Source: ZC4RG20 sp036381515 (GTDB lineage: Bacteria > Pseudomonadota > Gammaproteobacteria > Steroidobacterales > Rariloculaceae). Taken from it: a stretch of 64,000 nt of DNA. Below the pieces are notes generated by a model that saw nothing but the letters and a program-made list of their open reading frames with translations, was not told the DNA's origin and made no database searches. The stretch lies in NCBI GenBank assembly GCA_036381515.1, contig DASVCR010000089.1, positions 1-64,000 of the forward strand, read 5' to 3'. A program made the translations under genes and the position numbers. Shown here piece after piece: positions 1 to 8,176 of the stretch (position 1 is the stretch's first letter; every line of letters starts with the position of its first letter).

Positions 1-1454
1 CCGATGAAGAACACCTTGCTCAGGTCGAACGCGACGTCGAGATAGTGATCGCGGAACGTCGAGTTCTGCTCCGGATCGAGCACCTCGAGCAGCGCGGACG
101 ACGGATCGCCGTGGAAGCCGACGCCGAGCTTGTCCATCTCGTCGAGCATCATCACGGGATTGCGCGTGCCCGCCTTGCGGATGCTCTGGATGATCGTGCC
201 CGGCAGCGAGCCGATGTACGTGCGCCGGTGCCCGCGGATCTCCGCCTCGTCGTGCACGCCGCCCAGGCTCGCGCGCACGAACTTGAGCCCGATCGCGCGC
301 GCGATGCTCTGGCCGAGCGACGTCTTGCCGACGCCCGGCGGGCCGACGAAGCACAGGATCGGGCTTCGGCCTTCCGGATTGAGCTTGCGAACCGCGAGGT
401 ATTCGAGAATGCGCCGCTTGATCTTCTCGAGGCCGTAGTGGTCCTCGTCGAGGATTCGGCGCGCCTTCGCGATGTCGATCTCCTCGGTGTCGAGCTTCGA
501 CCACGGCAGCGCGACGAGCCAGTCGAGGTACGTGCGGATCATCGACCGCTCGGCCGCCGCCTCCGGCATCATCTCGAGCCGGCGCAGCTCCTTCGTCGCC
601 TGCTCGTGCGCCTCCTCGGGCATCTGCGCCTTCTCGATCGCCTCGCGCAGCTCCTCGATCTCGGCGTGCTCCTGGTCCTCGCCGAGCTCGCGCTTGATCG
701 TGCGCATCTGCTCGCGCAGCAGGTATTCGCGCTGCCGCTCCTCGAGCTTCTCCTGCGTCTGCTCGCCGATCTCGCGGGAAAGCTTCAGCACCTCGACGCG
801 ATGCGCGAGGTAGTCCGTGACCTTCTTCAGCCGCTCGCCGACGTCGAACGTCTCGAGGATCTCCTGCTTCTCCGCCGGCTTGATGTCGATCAGGCCCGCG
901 ATCAGGTCGGCGAGCTGCGAAGGCGAGTCGACCTGCTGCAGGGCGGCCGCGACCTCGGGCGGCACCTGCGGCAGGAGCTCGATCGCTTCCGCGGCCTTCT
1001 GCCTCAAGACCGTCGCACGCGCCTCGATCGTCGCGTCGCGATGCTCGCGTTCCGGAATGAGATCGAAGCGAGCCGCGAGGAACGGCAGTCCCTGCAGATA
1101 GTCGAGCACGCGGAAGCGCTGCTCGCCCTGGCAGATCAGGTGGTGCATGCCGTTCGGCGCCTTCAGGTAGCGGATCACGCTGACGGTCGTGCCGATCTGG
1201 TACAGATCGTTCGGCCCGGGCTCGTCGACGTTCGGATCACGCTGCAGAATGATGCCGAGCTTGTGGCCGTCGTTGACGACCTCGCGCGCGGCGTTGATCG
1301 ACATCTCTCGGCCGAGCGAGATCTGCGTGACCGCGCCCGGGAACATCACGATATTGCGGACGGGCACGATCAGCAGCACGTCCTCGGGAATCTGCGCGCG
1401 CAGCCGCTCGGCCGACGAACGGTCGTCGCGCGGGGTCGGGGTGTCTTGGTCCAT
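1..1454 (-). CDS. lon: ATP-dependent protease Lon (5' part; gene runs off the left edge)
   Basis: Reading leftward from an ATG at 1454, the protein shows the Lon N-terminal substrate-binding domain, a long charged helical region rich in E/K/R, and then the AAA+ module with Walker A GPPGVGKTSLGQSIARA and the following RGHRRTYIGSLPG block characteristic of Lon. About 484 codons are present; the rest of the ATPase, the sensor and the Ser-Lys protease domain lie outside the window. Lon is a cytoplasmic ATP-dependent protease that removes misfolded and regulatory proteins. A GAGGAG ribosome-binding site lies just before the ATG, and a sigma-32-like promoter lies about 40-70 bases upstream. The family assignment is firm from the conserved blocks. 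Confidence 0.97.
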   Translation of the reverse strand, partial: MDQDTPTPRDDRSSAERLRAQIPEDVLLIVPVRNIVMFPGAVTQISLGREMSINAAREVVNDGHKLGIILQRDPNVDEPGPNDLYQIGTTVSVIRYLKAPNGMHHLICQGEQRFRVLDYLQGLPFLAARFDLIPEREHRDATIEARATVLRQKAAEAIELLPQVPPEVAAALQQVDSPSQLADLIAGLIDIKPAEKQEILETFDVGERLKKVTDYLAHRVEVLKLSREIGEQTQEKLEERQREYLLREQMRTIKRELGEDQEHAEIEELREAIEKAQMPEEAHEQATKELRRLEMMPEAAAERSMIRTYLDWLVALPWSKLDTEEIDIAKARRILDEDHYGLEKIKRRILEYLAVRKLNPEGRSPILCFVGPPGVGKTSLGQSIARAIGLKFVRASLGGVHDEAEIRGHRRTYIGSLPGTIIQSIRKAGTRNPVMMLDEMDKLGVGFHGDPSSALLEVLDPEQNSTFRDHYLDVAFDLSKVFFI

Positions 1455-1494
1455 CGGCTCCTCGGCTTGCTGTGTTCGGTAGGTGTGCTGCCCT

Positions 1495-1523
1495 AGTTGG
1501 GGCTTCGGCGGCCGCATTTCAAT
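1495..1523 (-). promoter_or_regulatory. sigma-32 (heat-shock) type promoter of lon
   Basis: On the minus strand ATTGAAA (1523-1517) is followed after 14 bases by CCCCAACT (1502-1495). The known sigma-32 consensus is CTTGAAA, 12-16 bases, CCCCATNT. The predicted transcription start is near 1487, giving a short leader before the lon ATG at 1454. lon is a classical heat-shock gene, so the position fits. The element was read by eye and not scored. Confidence 0.7.
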
Positions 1524-1726
1524 GCGGCGAGGCGGATCGGCCGCGGGTCGCGCCGGTGGTGTGCAAGTTCCGAGCCGCTGCCGCGGCCCGCCGCGCGGCC
1601 GAGCCGAGGCCGTCGGCGTACGTAGTTTTCCGCAGAGACCCGCACGGAGCGGGCCATACAATGGCTTGGCGACGTGCCCGCCGCGCGCAGCGGCACGTGC
1701 CGCGCGAGACGATTCGGAGCCCAGCG

Positions 1727-2137
1727 ATGCTGCTCGAAGTGAACCCCGACACGGTCCGTTTCATCGTCAATCGGATGCGGCAGTTCCAGGCCAAGGAGGG
1801 CGTGACGTTCCCGGACCCGGGCGACGACGACTGGTCGAGCCAGATTCTCGCGGACTATGCCGACGATCCCGTCGTCGCGGAGGTACGCAGCGCGATCGAG
1901 GATCTCGAGCCGGATCAGCAGGTCGAGCTGGTCGCGCTGATGTGGATCGGCCGCGGCGACTTCAGCGCGGACGAGTGGGACACCGCGGTCGCGCAGGCGC
2001 GCGACAGCTGGAACGAGCGTACTGCGGATTACCTGATCGGAACGCCGCTCGTCGCCGATTTCCTCGAGGAAGGGCTCGATCAGATCGGCTTCGGCGACGA
2101 GGGGTACGAGGGCGACGGGGACGACGACGAGGAGTAA
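1727..2137 (+). CDS. DUF3775 family protein
   Basis: This 136-residue acidic protein begins MLLEVNPDTVRFIVNRMRQF and resembles the DUF3775 family of small proteobacterial proteins of unknown function. It carries the block ELVALMWIGRGDF followed by a helical segment with a LIGTPLVADFLEEGLDQIG stretch, and ends in a run of Asp/Glu/Gly. There is no signal peptide or membrane segment, so it should be cytoplasmic. The ATG at 1727 was chosen because similarity starts there; the same frame stays open upstream, but that part looks non-coding. It is divergent from lon and convergent with the phosphomannomutase gene. No function can be assigned. Confidence 0.8.
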   Translation: MLLEVNPDTVRFIVNRMRQFQAKEGVTFPDPGDDDWSSQILADYADDPVVAEVRSAIEDLEPDQQVELVALMWIGRGDFSADEWDTAVAQARDSWNERTADYLIGTPLVADFLEEGLDQIGFGDEGYEGDGDDDEE

Positions 2138-2172
2138 CCGCTCGTCGTCGGTCGGCGGTGTCCGTCTCGCCG

Positions 2173-2200
2173 TCGCGCGCCGCGGCGGACCGGCGCGCGA
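2173..2200. terminator. GC-rich hairpin between convergent genes
   Basis: Perfect 10-base arms TCGCGCGCCG / CGGCGCGCGA flank an 8-base loop in the 77-base gap between the converging DUF3775 and phosphomannomutase genes. There is no T-tract on either strand, so it is not a canonical intrinsic terminator. Position suggests a bidirectional transcription-end structure (inference). Confidence 0.45.
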
Positions 2201-2214
2201 GCGGACGCACGAGG

Positions 2215-3573
2215 CTACTCCGGCTCGCCGCCGATCTTCGCGAGCAGCTCCTCCGTCTTGCGATGCATCAGCTCGGCGTCGCCGCGGCTCTCGACGTTGA
2301 GCCTGAGCAGCGGCTCCGTGTTCGACGCGCGCAGGTTGAATCGCCAGTCGTCGAACTCGATGCTGACGCCGTCGACGTGCTCGACCGAGCGCGCGCCCTT
2401 CGCGTACTCGTCCTCGATGCGGCGCATCGTCGCGGCCGCGTCGTCGACGCGGCGGTTGATCTCGCCGCTCGCCGGAAACTTCGCCATCCGCTCGCCGACG
2501 AGCTCGGAGAGCTTCGCGCCGCGCCGGCTCATGATCTCGGTCAACAGGAGCCACGGGATCATGCCGCTGTCCGCGTAGGAGAAGCGCCGGAAGTAGTGAT
2601 GCGCGCTCATCTCTCCGCCGTAGATCGCGTCGACCTCGCGCATCGTCTGCTTGATGAACGCGTGGCCGGACTTGCTCTGCACGGCCTTGCCTCCGGCCTG
2701 CCGGACGAGGTCGATCGTGCTCCACGTGAGGCGCGGGTCGTGCACGATCGTCTCGCCCGGATGCTTCTCGAGGAAGCTCATCGCGAGGAGCCCGACGATG
2801 TAGTAGCCCTCGATGAACACGCCGTTCTCGTCGAAGAAGAAGCAGCGGTCGAAGTCGCCGTCCCATGCGAGACCGAGATCGGCGGAGGTCTCGCGGATCT
2901 TCGCGATCGTCGCCGCGCGGTTGCGCTCGATCATCGGATTCGGCACGCCGTTCGGGAACGTGCCGTCCGGCTCGTGGTGCAGCTTCACGAACTCGAACGG
3001 CAGGTGCGGCTCGAGCAGGTCGATGATCGGTCCCGCGCCGCCGTTGCCCGCGTTGACGACGATCTTTAGAGGCTTCAGCGCCGCGCGATCGACGTAGCCG
3101 AGCAGATGCTCGATGTACGCGGGCCGCACGTCGTGCGTGGTGACGCTGCCCTTGCGCTCGGGCGTGCGGAACGCTTCGCGCTCGGCGAGCGCCTGGATGT
3201 CCTTGAGCCCCGTGTCGGCGCTCAGCGGCCGCGACTCCTCGCGGACCATCTTCATGCCGTTGTAGTCCGGCGGGTTGTGGCTCGCGGTGACCATGATTCC
3301 GCCGTCGAGCCGCTCGTGGAACGTCGCGAAGTACACGATCTCGGTGCCGACGACGCCGATGTCGAGCACGTCGACGCCCGAATCGGTGAGGCCGCGCATC
3401 AGCGCGGCCGAGAGGCTCGGGCTCGACAGGCGGATGTCGCGTCCGACGGCCACTCGGCGCGCGCCGACGAACTCCGCGTAGCCGCGGCCGACGCGGTAGG
3501 CGACGTCTTCGTCGAGCTCGTCCGGAACGCGGCCGCGCACGTCGTAGGCCTTGAAGCTGGTGATTTTCTTCAT
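2215..3573 (-). CDS. phosphomannomutase/phosphoglucomutase
   Basis: This 452-residue protein is an alpha-D-phosphohexomutase that interconverts hexose 6- and 1-phosphates for exopolysaccharide, LPS or alginate precursor synthesis. All four family signatures are visible: the phosphoserine loop TASHNPPDYNGMKM with the active Ser near residue 98, the metal loop DGDFDRCFFFDENG near residue 240, the sugar-specificity loop GGEMSAHHYF near residue 320, and the phosphate-binding C-terminal segment RASNTEPLLRLNVE. Length and the start MKKITSFKAYDVRG match AlgC/ManB-type enzymes of gammaproteobacteria. The sequence alone does not tell whether mannose or glucose phosphate is preferred. It is transcribed away from bioA. 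Confidence 0.93.
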   Translation of the reverse strand: MKKITSFKAYDVRGRVPDELDEDVAYRVGRGYAEFVGARRVAVGRDIRLSSPSLSAALMRGLTDSGVDVLDIGVVGTEIVYFATFHERLDGGIMVTASHNPPDYNGMKMVREESRPLSADTGLKDIQALAEREAFRTPERKGSVTTHDVRPAYIEHLLGYVDRAALKPLKIVVNAGNGGAGPIIDLLEPHLPFEFVKLHHEPDGTFPNGVPNPMIERNRAATIAKIRETSADLGLAWDGDFDRCFFFDENGVFIEGYYIVGLLAMSFLEKHPGETIVHDPRLTWSTIDLVRQAGGKAVQSKSGHAFIKQTMREVDAIYGGEMSAHHYFRRFSYADSGMIPWLLLTEIMSRRGAKLSELVGERMAKFPASGEINRRVDDAAATMRRIEDEYAKGARSVEHVDGVSIEFDDWRFNLRASNTEPLLRLNVESRGDAELMHRKTEELLAKIGGEPE

Positions 3574-3827
3574 TCGCGGTTGTTCTCTCGATCCGGTCGA
3601 TGGTCCGGGCAGTATACGGCCCGCGCCGCATCGCAGGGGACCGCGGCCTCGCGCACGCGCGTGGCCGATGCACGCGCGGATCAGCCGGGCCGGCGGAGCA
3701 GGTGAGCCGCGGGCACGGGATTCGCGAACCCGAGCTGCGCCGCGAGCGTTCGCGCCGCGGCTCCCCCGCGATCATGCCGTGGCTGCAGCACTGACCCGTC
3801 GTCGGAAAGCCTTGTACCATCCCCGGC

Positions 3828-5102
3828 ATGCACAAGGAACGGCAGGCCTCTCCGGCCGGGCAGACGTTATGGCTGCCGTACACACAAATGAAGTCGGCGC
3901 CGGCTCCGCTCGTCGCGGCCCGCACCGACGGATCACGCATTTTCCTGTCGGACGGGCGGTCGCTCGTCGACGGCACGTCGTCGTGGTGGACGGCGTGCCA
4001 CGGCTACAACCATCCGCACATTCGCGGCGCCGTCGAGGCGCAGCTTGCGCTCATGCCGCACGTGATGCTCGGCGGGCTCGTGCATCGGCCCGCGGCCGAG
4101 CTCGCGGACCGGCTCGCGGCGCTCGCGCCCGGCGATCTCGCCCACGTGTTCTTCTCCGAGTCGGGCTCCGTGTCGGTCGAGATCGCGATGAAGATCGCGA
4201 TCCAGTACTGGCTGAACCAGGGGCTTCGGCGAACTCGTTTCGTCGCGTTCGAGCACGCGTATCACGGCGACACGTTCCATGCGATGTCGGTCTGCGATCC
4301 GGACGACGGCATGCACGCGCATTTCGCAGGTGCGCTCGCGGAGCAGCTCGTCGTGCCGCTGCCGACGGCGAAGGATGCGCTCCGCGATTTCGACCGCCTG
4401 CTCGCGCGTCACGCGGACGAGATTGCCGCGGTGCTGCTCGAGCCGCTCGTGCAGGCCGCGGGCGGCATGAAGTTTCACGACGCCGAGACGCTCGCCGCGA
4501 TCGCCGGCGCGGCCCGGCGGCACGGGGTGCTCTTGATCCTCGACGAGATCGCGGTCGGGTTCGGCCGCACCGGCACGCTCTTCGCGTGCGAACAGGCGGA
4601 CGTCGTGCCGGATCTGATGACGCTGTCGAAGTCTCTGACCGGCGGCACGCTGCCGCTCGCCGCGACGCTCGCTCGGCGCCACGTGTTCGACGCCTTCTGG
4701 TCGGACGACCCGCTGCATGCGCTGATGCACGGGCCGACGTACATGGGCAATCCGCTCGCGTGCGCCGCGGCGAATGCGTCGCTCGACCTGTTCGAGCGCG
4801 AGCCGAGGCTCGAGCAGGTCGCACGCATCGAGCAGGCGCTCGACGACGGCCTCGCGGCGTGCCGCACGCTTGCCGGCGTGCGCGACGTGCGCATCAAAGG
4901 CGCGATCGGCGTCGTGCAGCTCGAGCGTGCGCCCGGCGCGGCCGCGCTCGATGCGTGGAGGCGCCGCTTCGTCGACGAGGGCGTCTGGGTGCGGCCGTTC
5001 GGCGACGTCGTCTATCTGATGCCGCCGTTCGTGATCTCGGACGACGAGCTCGACCAGCTCACGCGCGCCGTGCGCACGGTCGTCGCCGAGCGCGCCGGTT
5101 GA
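3828..5102 (+). CDS. bioA: adenosylmethionine-8-amino-7-oxononanoate aminotransferase (biotin synthesis)
   Basis: This 424-residue class III PLP aminotransferase converts 8-amino-7-oxononanoate to 7,8-diaminononanoate using S-adenosylmethionine as amino donor. The N-terminal LWLPYTQMK and GTSSWWTACHGYNHP blocks are diagnostic of BioA, DEIAVGFGRTG carries the PLP-contacting Asp, and Lys268 in LSKSLTGG should form the Schiff base. HGPTYMGNPLAC is also present. The gene stands alone here, with no other bio gene in the window, and no BirA-type operator was seen upstream. It converges with the GNAT gene across 25 bases containing a small GC hairpin. Confidence 0.95.
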   Translation: MHKERQASPAGQTLWLPYTQMKSAPAPLVAARTDGSRIFLSDGRSLVDGTSSWWTACHGYNHPHIRGAVEAQLALMPHVMLGGLVHRPAAELADRLAALAPGDLAHVFFSESGSVSVEIAMKIAIQYWLNQGLRRTRFVAFEHAYHGDTFHAMSVCDPDDGMHAHFAGALAEQLVVPLPTAKDALRDFDRLLARHADEIAAVLLEPLVQAAGGMKFHDAETLAAIAGAARRHGVLLILDEIAVGFGRTGTLFACEQADVVPDLMTLSKSLTGGTLPLAATLARRHVFDAFWSDDPLHALMHGPTYMGNPLACAAANASLDLFEREPRLEQVARIEQALDDGLAACRTLAGVRDVRIKGAIGVVQLERAPGAAALDAWRRRFVDEGVWVRPFGDVVYLMPPFVISDDELDQLTRAVRTVVAERAG

Positions 5103-5106
5103 CGAG

Positions 5107-5122
5107 CGTGCGGCCCCGCACG
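5107..5122. terminator. short GC hairpin between convergent bioA and GNAT gene
   Basis: A short palindrome with arms CGTGCGG / CCGCACG sits in the 25-base gap between the converging stop codons. It is short and lacks a T-tract, so a terminator role is only suggested by position. Confidence 0.3.
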
Positions 5123-5127
5123 AGCGC

Positions 5128-5568
5128 TCACTCGGGGCGCAGCTGCTTCTCCATCCGGATGTGCGGGATGCCCTGCTCGAGGAACTCGTCGCCGACCGTG
5201 TGGTAGCCGCACTTCTCGTAGAAGCCGATCGCGGACGAGCGGGCGTGCATCATCACGATGTCGAAGCCGCGCTCGCGCGCGAGCGCCTCGGCCCGTTCGA
5301 CGAGCGCGCGGCCGATCGCGCGGCCCCGGGCTTCCGGGACGACGGCCATGCGCATGATCCTCGCGGTCCACTCGTCGACCTTGCGGAGCAGCAGCGTGCC
5401 GACGACGCGGCCGTTGTCGACGGCGGCGAGGTGCGTGTCGTGCCGCTCGAGCACGAGCTCCTCGGGCGTGAAGTCGAGGCCGAGCGGGCGGCGCAGCAGC
5501 GCGCGCCTGAGCTCCGTCACCTCGTCGTAGAGCGCGCTCCCGTAGGGAGCCTCCTGGATAATCGGCAT
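5128..5568 (-). CDS. GNAT family N-acetyltransferase
   Basis: This 146-residue single-domain GNAT protein has the acetyl-CoA-binding motif A region MAVVPEARGRAIGRALVERAEALARERG (the RGRAIG loop contacts the pyrophosphate), followed by MMHARSSAIGFYEKCGY, the family's typical motif B. The start MPIIQEAP at 5568 was chosen because the N-terminal beta strand starts there; the open frame continues upstream without similarity. The substrate is unknown. The block EELVLERHDTHLAAVDNG is typical of small-molecule or peptide acetyltransferases such as the ElaA/YjgM type, but that is not decisive. It lies downstream of the acetolactate synthase large subunit gene with a 61-base gap and may be cotranscribed. 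Confidence 0.88.
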   Translation of the reverse strand: MPIIQEAPYGSALYDEVTELRRALLRRPLGLDFTPEELVLERHDTHLAAVDNGRVVGTLLLRKVDEWTARIMRMAVVPEARGRAIGRALVERAEALARERGFDIVMMHARSSAIGFYEKCGYHTVGDEFLEQGIPHIRMEKQLRPE

Positions 5569-5629
5569 GCAGAATCGAACGGAGACGAAATCGCGCGTCG
5601 GGCGAAAGCGCTCCCGAGCGCGACTCCGC

Positions 5630-7492
5630 TCAGAACATCTCGGATGCGTCCGGCTCCGTCGGCGGTGCGCCGCCGTCGTACCGGTTCGGGATGAAATCCC
5701 CGGTGACCATCTCGTGGTACGACAGGCCCGGGCCGACCATCGGATAGACCCCGGCCTCCGGATCGATGATGACCTCGAGGAACGCCGGGCCGTCGAACGC
5801 AAGGAACTCCGTGAGCACGCGCTCGACGTCGCGCTTGTCGTCGAGCCGCTTCACCCACGGGAAGCCGTCCGCCTGCGCGGCCTTCACGAAGTCTTTCTTG
5901 CGCAGCGACTTGTCGCTTGCCGACAGCCGCCCCTTGAAGAACAGCCGCTGCCACTGCATGACCATGCCGTCGCCGAAGTTGTTCAGCACGACGACCTTGA
6001 TCGGCAGGCCGTACGTCGTGACCGTCTCGAGCTCGCCGAGGTTCATCCGGATGCTCGCATCGCCGTCGACGTCGATCACGAGCTTGTCGGGCCGAGCGAA
6101 CGCAGCGCCGATCGCCGCGGGCAGCCCGAAGCCCATCGTGCCCATGCTGCCCGACGTGAGCCACAGCCGCGGCTCGCGGAAGTCGAAGTACTGCGCCGCC
6201 CACATCTGATGCTGGCCGACGCCGGTCGAGATGATCGCGTCGCCCTTCGTGATGCGGTTCATCGTCTCGATCACGAACTGCGGCTGGATCCGCGTGCTCT
6301 CGCGGTCGTAGTTGAGGCCGTAGGTCGCCTTGAGACGCGCGATCTCCTGATGCCACGCCGAGAAGTCGGCCGAGAAGCGCGTGCGCCGGCCGTAGGCGAC
6401 GAGCGCGTCGAGCGCGTCCTTGAGCTTCCCGACGTGATACCAGTCCGCCGTCTTCACCTTGTGGATCTCGGACGGATCGACGTCGAGGTGAATGATCCGC
6501 TTCGCGTTCGCCGCGAACTTCGACGGGTTGCCGGCGACGCGGTCGTCGAAGCGTGCGCCGATCGCGATCAGCAGGTCGCAGTCGTCGACCGCATAGTTCG
6601 CGCTCGCGAGGCCGTGCATGCCGATCAGGTGCAGCGCGAGCGGGTGCGTGGAGTCGAAGCAGCCGAGACCCATCAGCGTCGTCGCGACGGGGATCTCGAA
6701 CGTGAGCGCGAGCGCGCGCAGCGACGCCGACGCGTTCCCGTTCACGACGCCGCCGCCCGCGTAGATCAGCGGGCGCTTGCTCTCGGCGAGCATCGAGAAG
6801 AAATCCGCGCAGCGCTCGTCGCTCAGCGCGTTGCGCTCGATCTCCGCGAGCCGCTGGCGATAGCCCGGGATCGGCAGCGTGCCTTCGCCGCGGAACGGGC
6901 CTTGCCAGTTCTGCACGTCTTTCGGCACGTCGATGACGACCGGCCCGGGCCGCCCCGTGCGGGCGATCTCGAACGCCGTGCGGACCGTCGCCTCGAGACG
7001 CGTCGGATCCGTCACGAGGAAGACGTGCTTCGCGACGGCGCCCATGATCGCGCTGACCGGCGCCTCCTGGAATGCGTCGGTGCCGATCGCGGACGTCGGC
7101 ACCTGCCCGCAGATCACGACGATCGGCACCGAGTCCGCCATGCAGTCGCGGACCGGGGTCACGCAGTTCGTCGCGCCGGGGCCGGACGTGACCATCACGA
7201 CGCCGACCCGGCCGCTCGCGCGGGCGTAGCCGGCGGCCATGAAGCCCGCGCCTTGCTCGTTGGCCGGAACGACGAGCGGCATCGGCTCGACGCCGCCCTG
7301 GCGGTTCGCCTCGTTATAGCGGAACACCGCGTCGTAGGTCGGCAGGATCGCCCCGCCGCTGTAGCCGAAGATCGTGTCGACGCCCTCGTCGGCGAGCACC
7401 TGGACGATGATGTCGGCGCCGCTCATCGTCGTGCCCGCGAGGGGATGGGCGCTCGTCGCGCGCTCGCTCGAGATGTCGGTCGCGGCTGGCAT
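5630..7492 (-). CDS. ilvI: acetolactate synthase large (catalytic) subunit
   Basis: This 620-residue ThDP-dependent enzyme catalyses the first step of valine, leucine and isoleucine synthesis (acetolactate or acetohydroxybutyrate from pyruvate). The N-terminal domain has FGYSGGAILPTYDA and the ThDP pocket VTSGPGATNCVTP. The central FAD-binding domain follows, and the C-terminal domain carries the ThDP/Mg motif GDASIRMNLGELETV ending in VVLNN. IlvB and IlvI isozymes cannot be separated by eye; the symbol follows the usual partner of the IlvH-type regulatory subunit. The gene is divergent from the small-subunit gene rather than in an operon with it. Confidence 0.95.
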   Translation of the reverse strand: MPAATDISSERATSAHPLAGTTMSGADIIVQVLADEGVDTIFGYSGGAILPTYDAVFRYNEANRQGGVEPMPLVVPANEQGAGFMAAGYARASGRVGVVMVTSGPGATNCVTPVRDCMADSVPIVVICGQVPTSAIGTDAFQEAPVSAIMGAVAKHVFLVTDPTRLEATVRTAFEIARTGRPGPVVIDVPKDVQNWQGPFRGEGTLPIPGYRQRLAEIERNALSDERCADFFSMLAESKRPLIYAGGGVVNGNASASLRALALTFEIPVATTLMGLGCFDSTHPLALHLIGMHGLASANYAVDDCDLLIAIGARFDDRVAGNPSKFAANAKRIIHLDVDPSEIHKVKTADWYHVGKLKDALDALVAYGRRTRFSADFSAWHQEIARLKATYGLNYDRESTRIQPQFVIETMNRITKGDAIISTGVGQHQMWAAQYFDFREPRLWLTSGSMGTMGFGLPAAIGAAFARPDKLVIDVDGDASIRMNLGELETVTTYGLPIKVVVLNNFGDGMVMQWQRLFFKGRLSASDKSLRKKDFVKAAQADGFPWVKRLDDKRDVERVLTEFLAFDGPAFLEVIIDPEAGVYPMVGPGLSYHEMVTGDFIPNRYDGGAPPTEPDASEMF

Positions 7493-7646
7493 CTGGAAAA
7501 CTGACGCAATCGATTGAAGGGGCTCGGGACCGACGAGTGTTGACGAAATGGCCGCTCATTGCAATAGCAGCGGTTCTACGCGAACATTGTCCGATTTCGG
7601 GCGGGGCTCGACGGCCGCCGCTCGCCGCTCCAGGCGCGAATCCGCA
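7493..7646. promoter_or_regulatory. divergent promoter region between the acetolactate synthase subunit genes
   Basis: This 154-base gap separates the start codons of the two subunits and must hold both promoters if the genes are expressed from here. It is clearly less GC-rich than the flanking genes around 7535-7590. No confident -35/-10 pair or attenuator hairpin could be picked out. Confidence 0.5.
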
Positions 7647-8141
7647 ATGCGACACATCATCTCGATCGTGTTACAGAACGAGGCCGGCGCGTTGTCGCGC
7701 GTCGCGAGCCTCTTCTCTTCCCGCGGCTACAACATCGAGAGCCTGAACGTCGCGCCGACGAACGACGAGACCGTATCGCGGCTCACGCTCGTCACGACCG
7801 GCTCGGACGAGGTCATCGATCAGATCACGAAGCAGCTCGGCAAGCTCGTCGATGTCGTGCACATCACGGACATGACGAGGATCGAGCACATCGAGCGCGA
7901 GCTCGCACTCTTGAAGCTCGCGGTCGACGGCGACTCGAGCGCGCTCGACGACGTCCTCGGGCAGTTCGACGTCCGCGTGCTCGACGACAAGGGACCGCAG
8001 ATCACGGTCGAGCTCGTCGGCGGCGGCCAGGACATCGACCGATTCATCGCGCGCGCGGGGCGCGCGGCCCGCATCGTCTCCGTCGTACGGAGCGGCGCGA
8101 TGGCGATCTCGCGCGGCGCGGCCCAGGTCGCCCGCGGCTGA
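7647..8141 (+). CDS. ilvH: acetolactate synthase small (regulatory) subunit
   Basis: This 164-residue regulatory subunit confers valine feedback inhibition and activates the catalytic subunit. The N-terminal ACT domain (MRHIISIVLQNEAGALSRVA, then FSSRGYNIESLNVAPT) binds valine in known homologues. The second half matches the ALS_ss_C domain (LDDKGPQITVELVGG). The ATG at 7647 was chosen because it matches the family start MRHIIS; an in-frame extension to 7548 has no similarity. The gene is followed after 35 bases by proB. Confidence 0.95.
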   Translation: MRHIISIVLQNEAGALSRVASLFSSRGYNIESLNVAPTNDETVSRLTLVTTGSDEVIDQITKQLGKLVDVVHITDMTRIEHIERELALLKLAVDGDSSALDDVLGQFDVRVLDDKGPQITVELVGGGQDIDRFIARAGRAARIVSVVRSGAMAISRGAAQVARG

Positions 8142-8176
8142 CCGAGCGCTCGAACCCTCGTTCGACGAGCACGGCG

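Noticed and set aside
7537..7600. A short open frame before ilvH starting TTG, reading L-T-K-W-P-L-I-A-I-A-A-V-L, as a possible ilv leader peptide
   Set aside because: It has several Leu/Ile/Val codons but no run of them, no clear ribosome-binding site and no attenuator or terminator hairpin after it.
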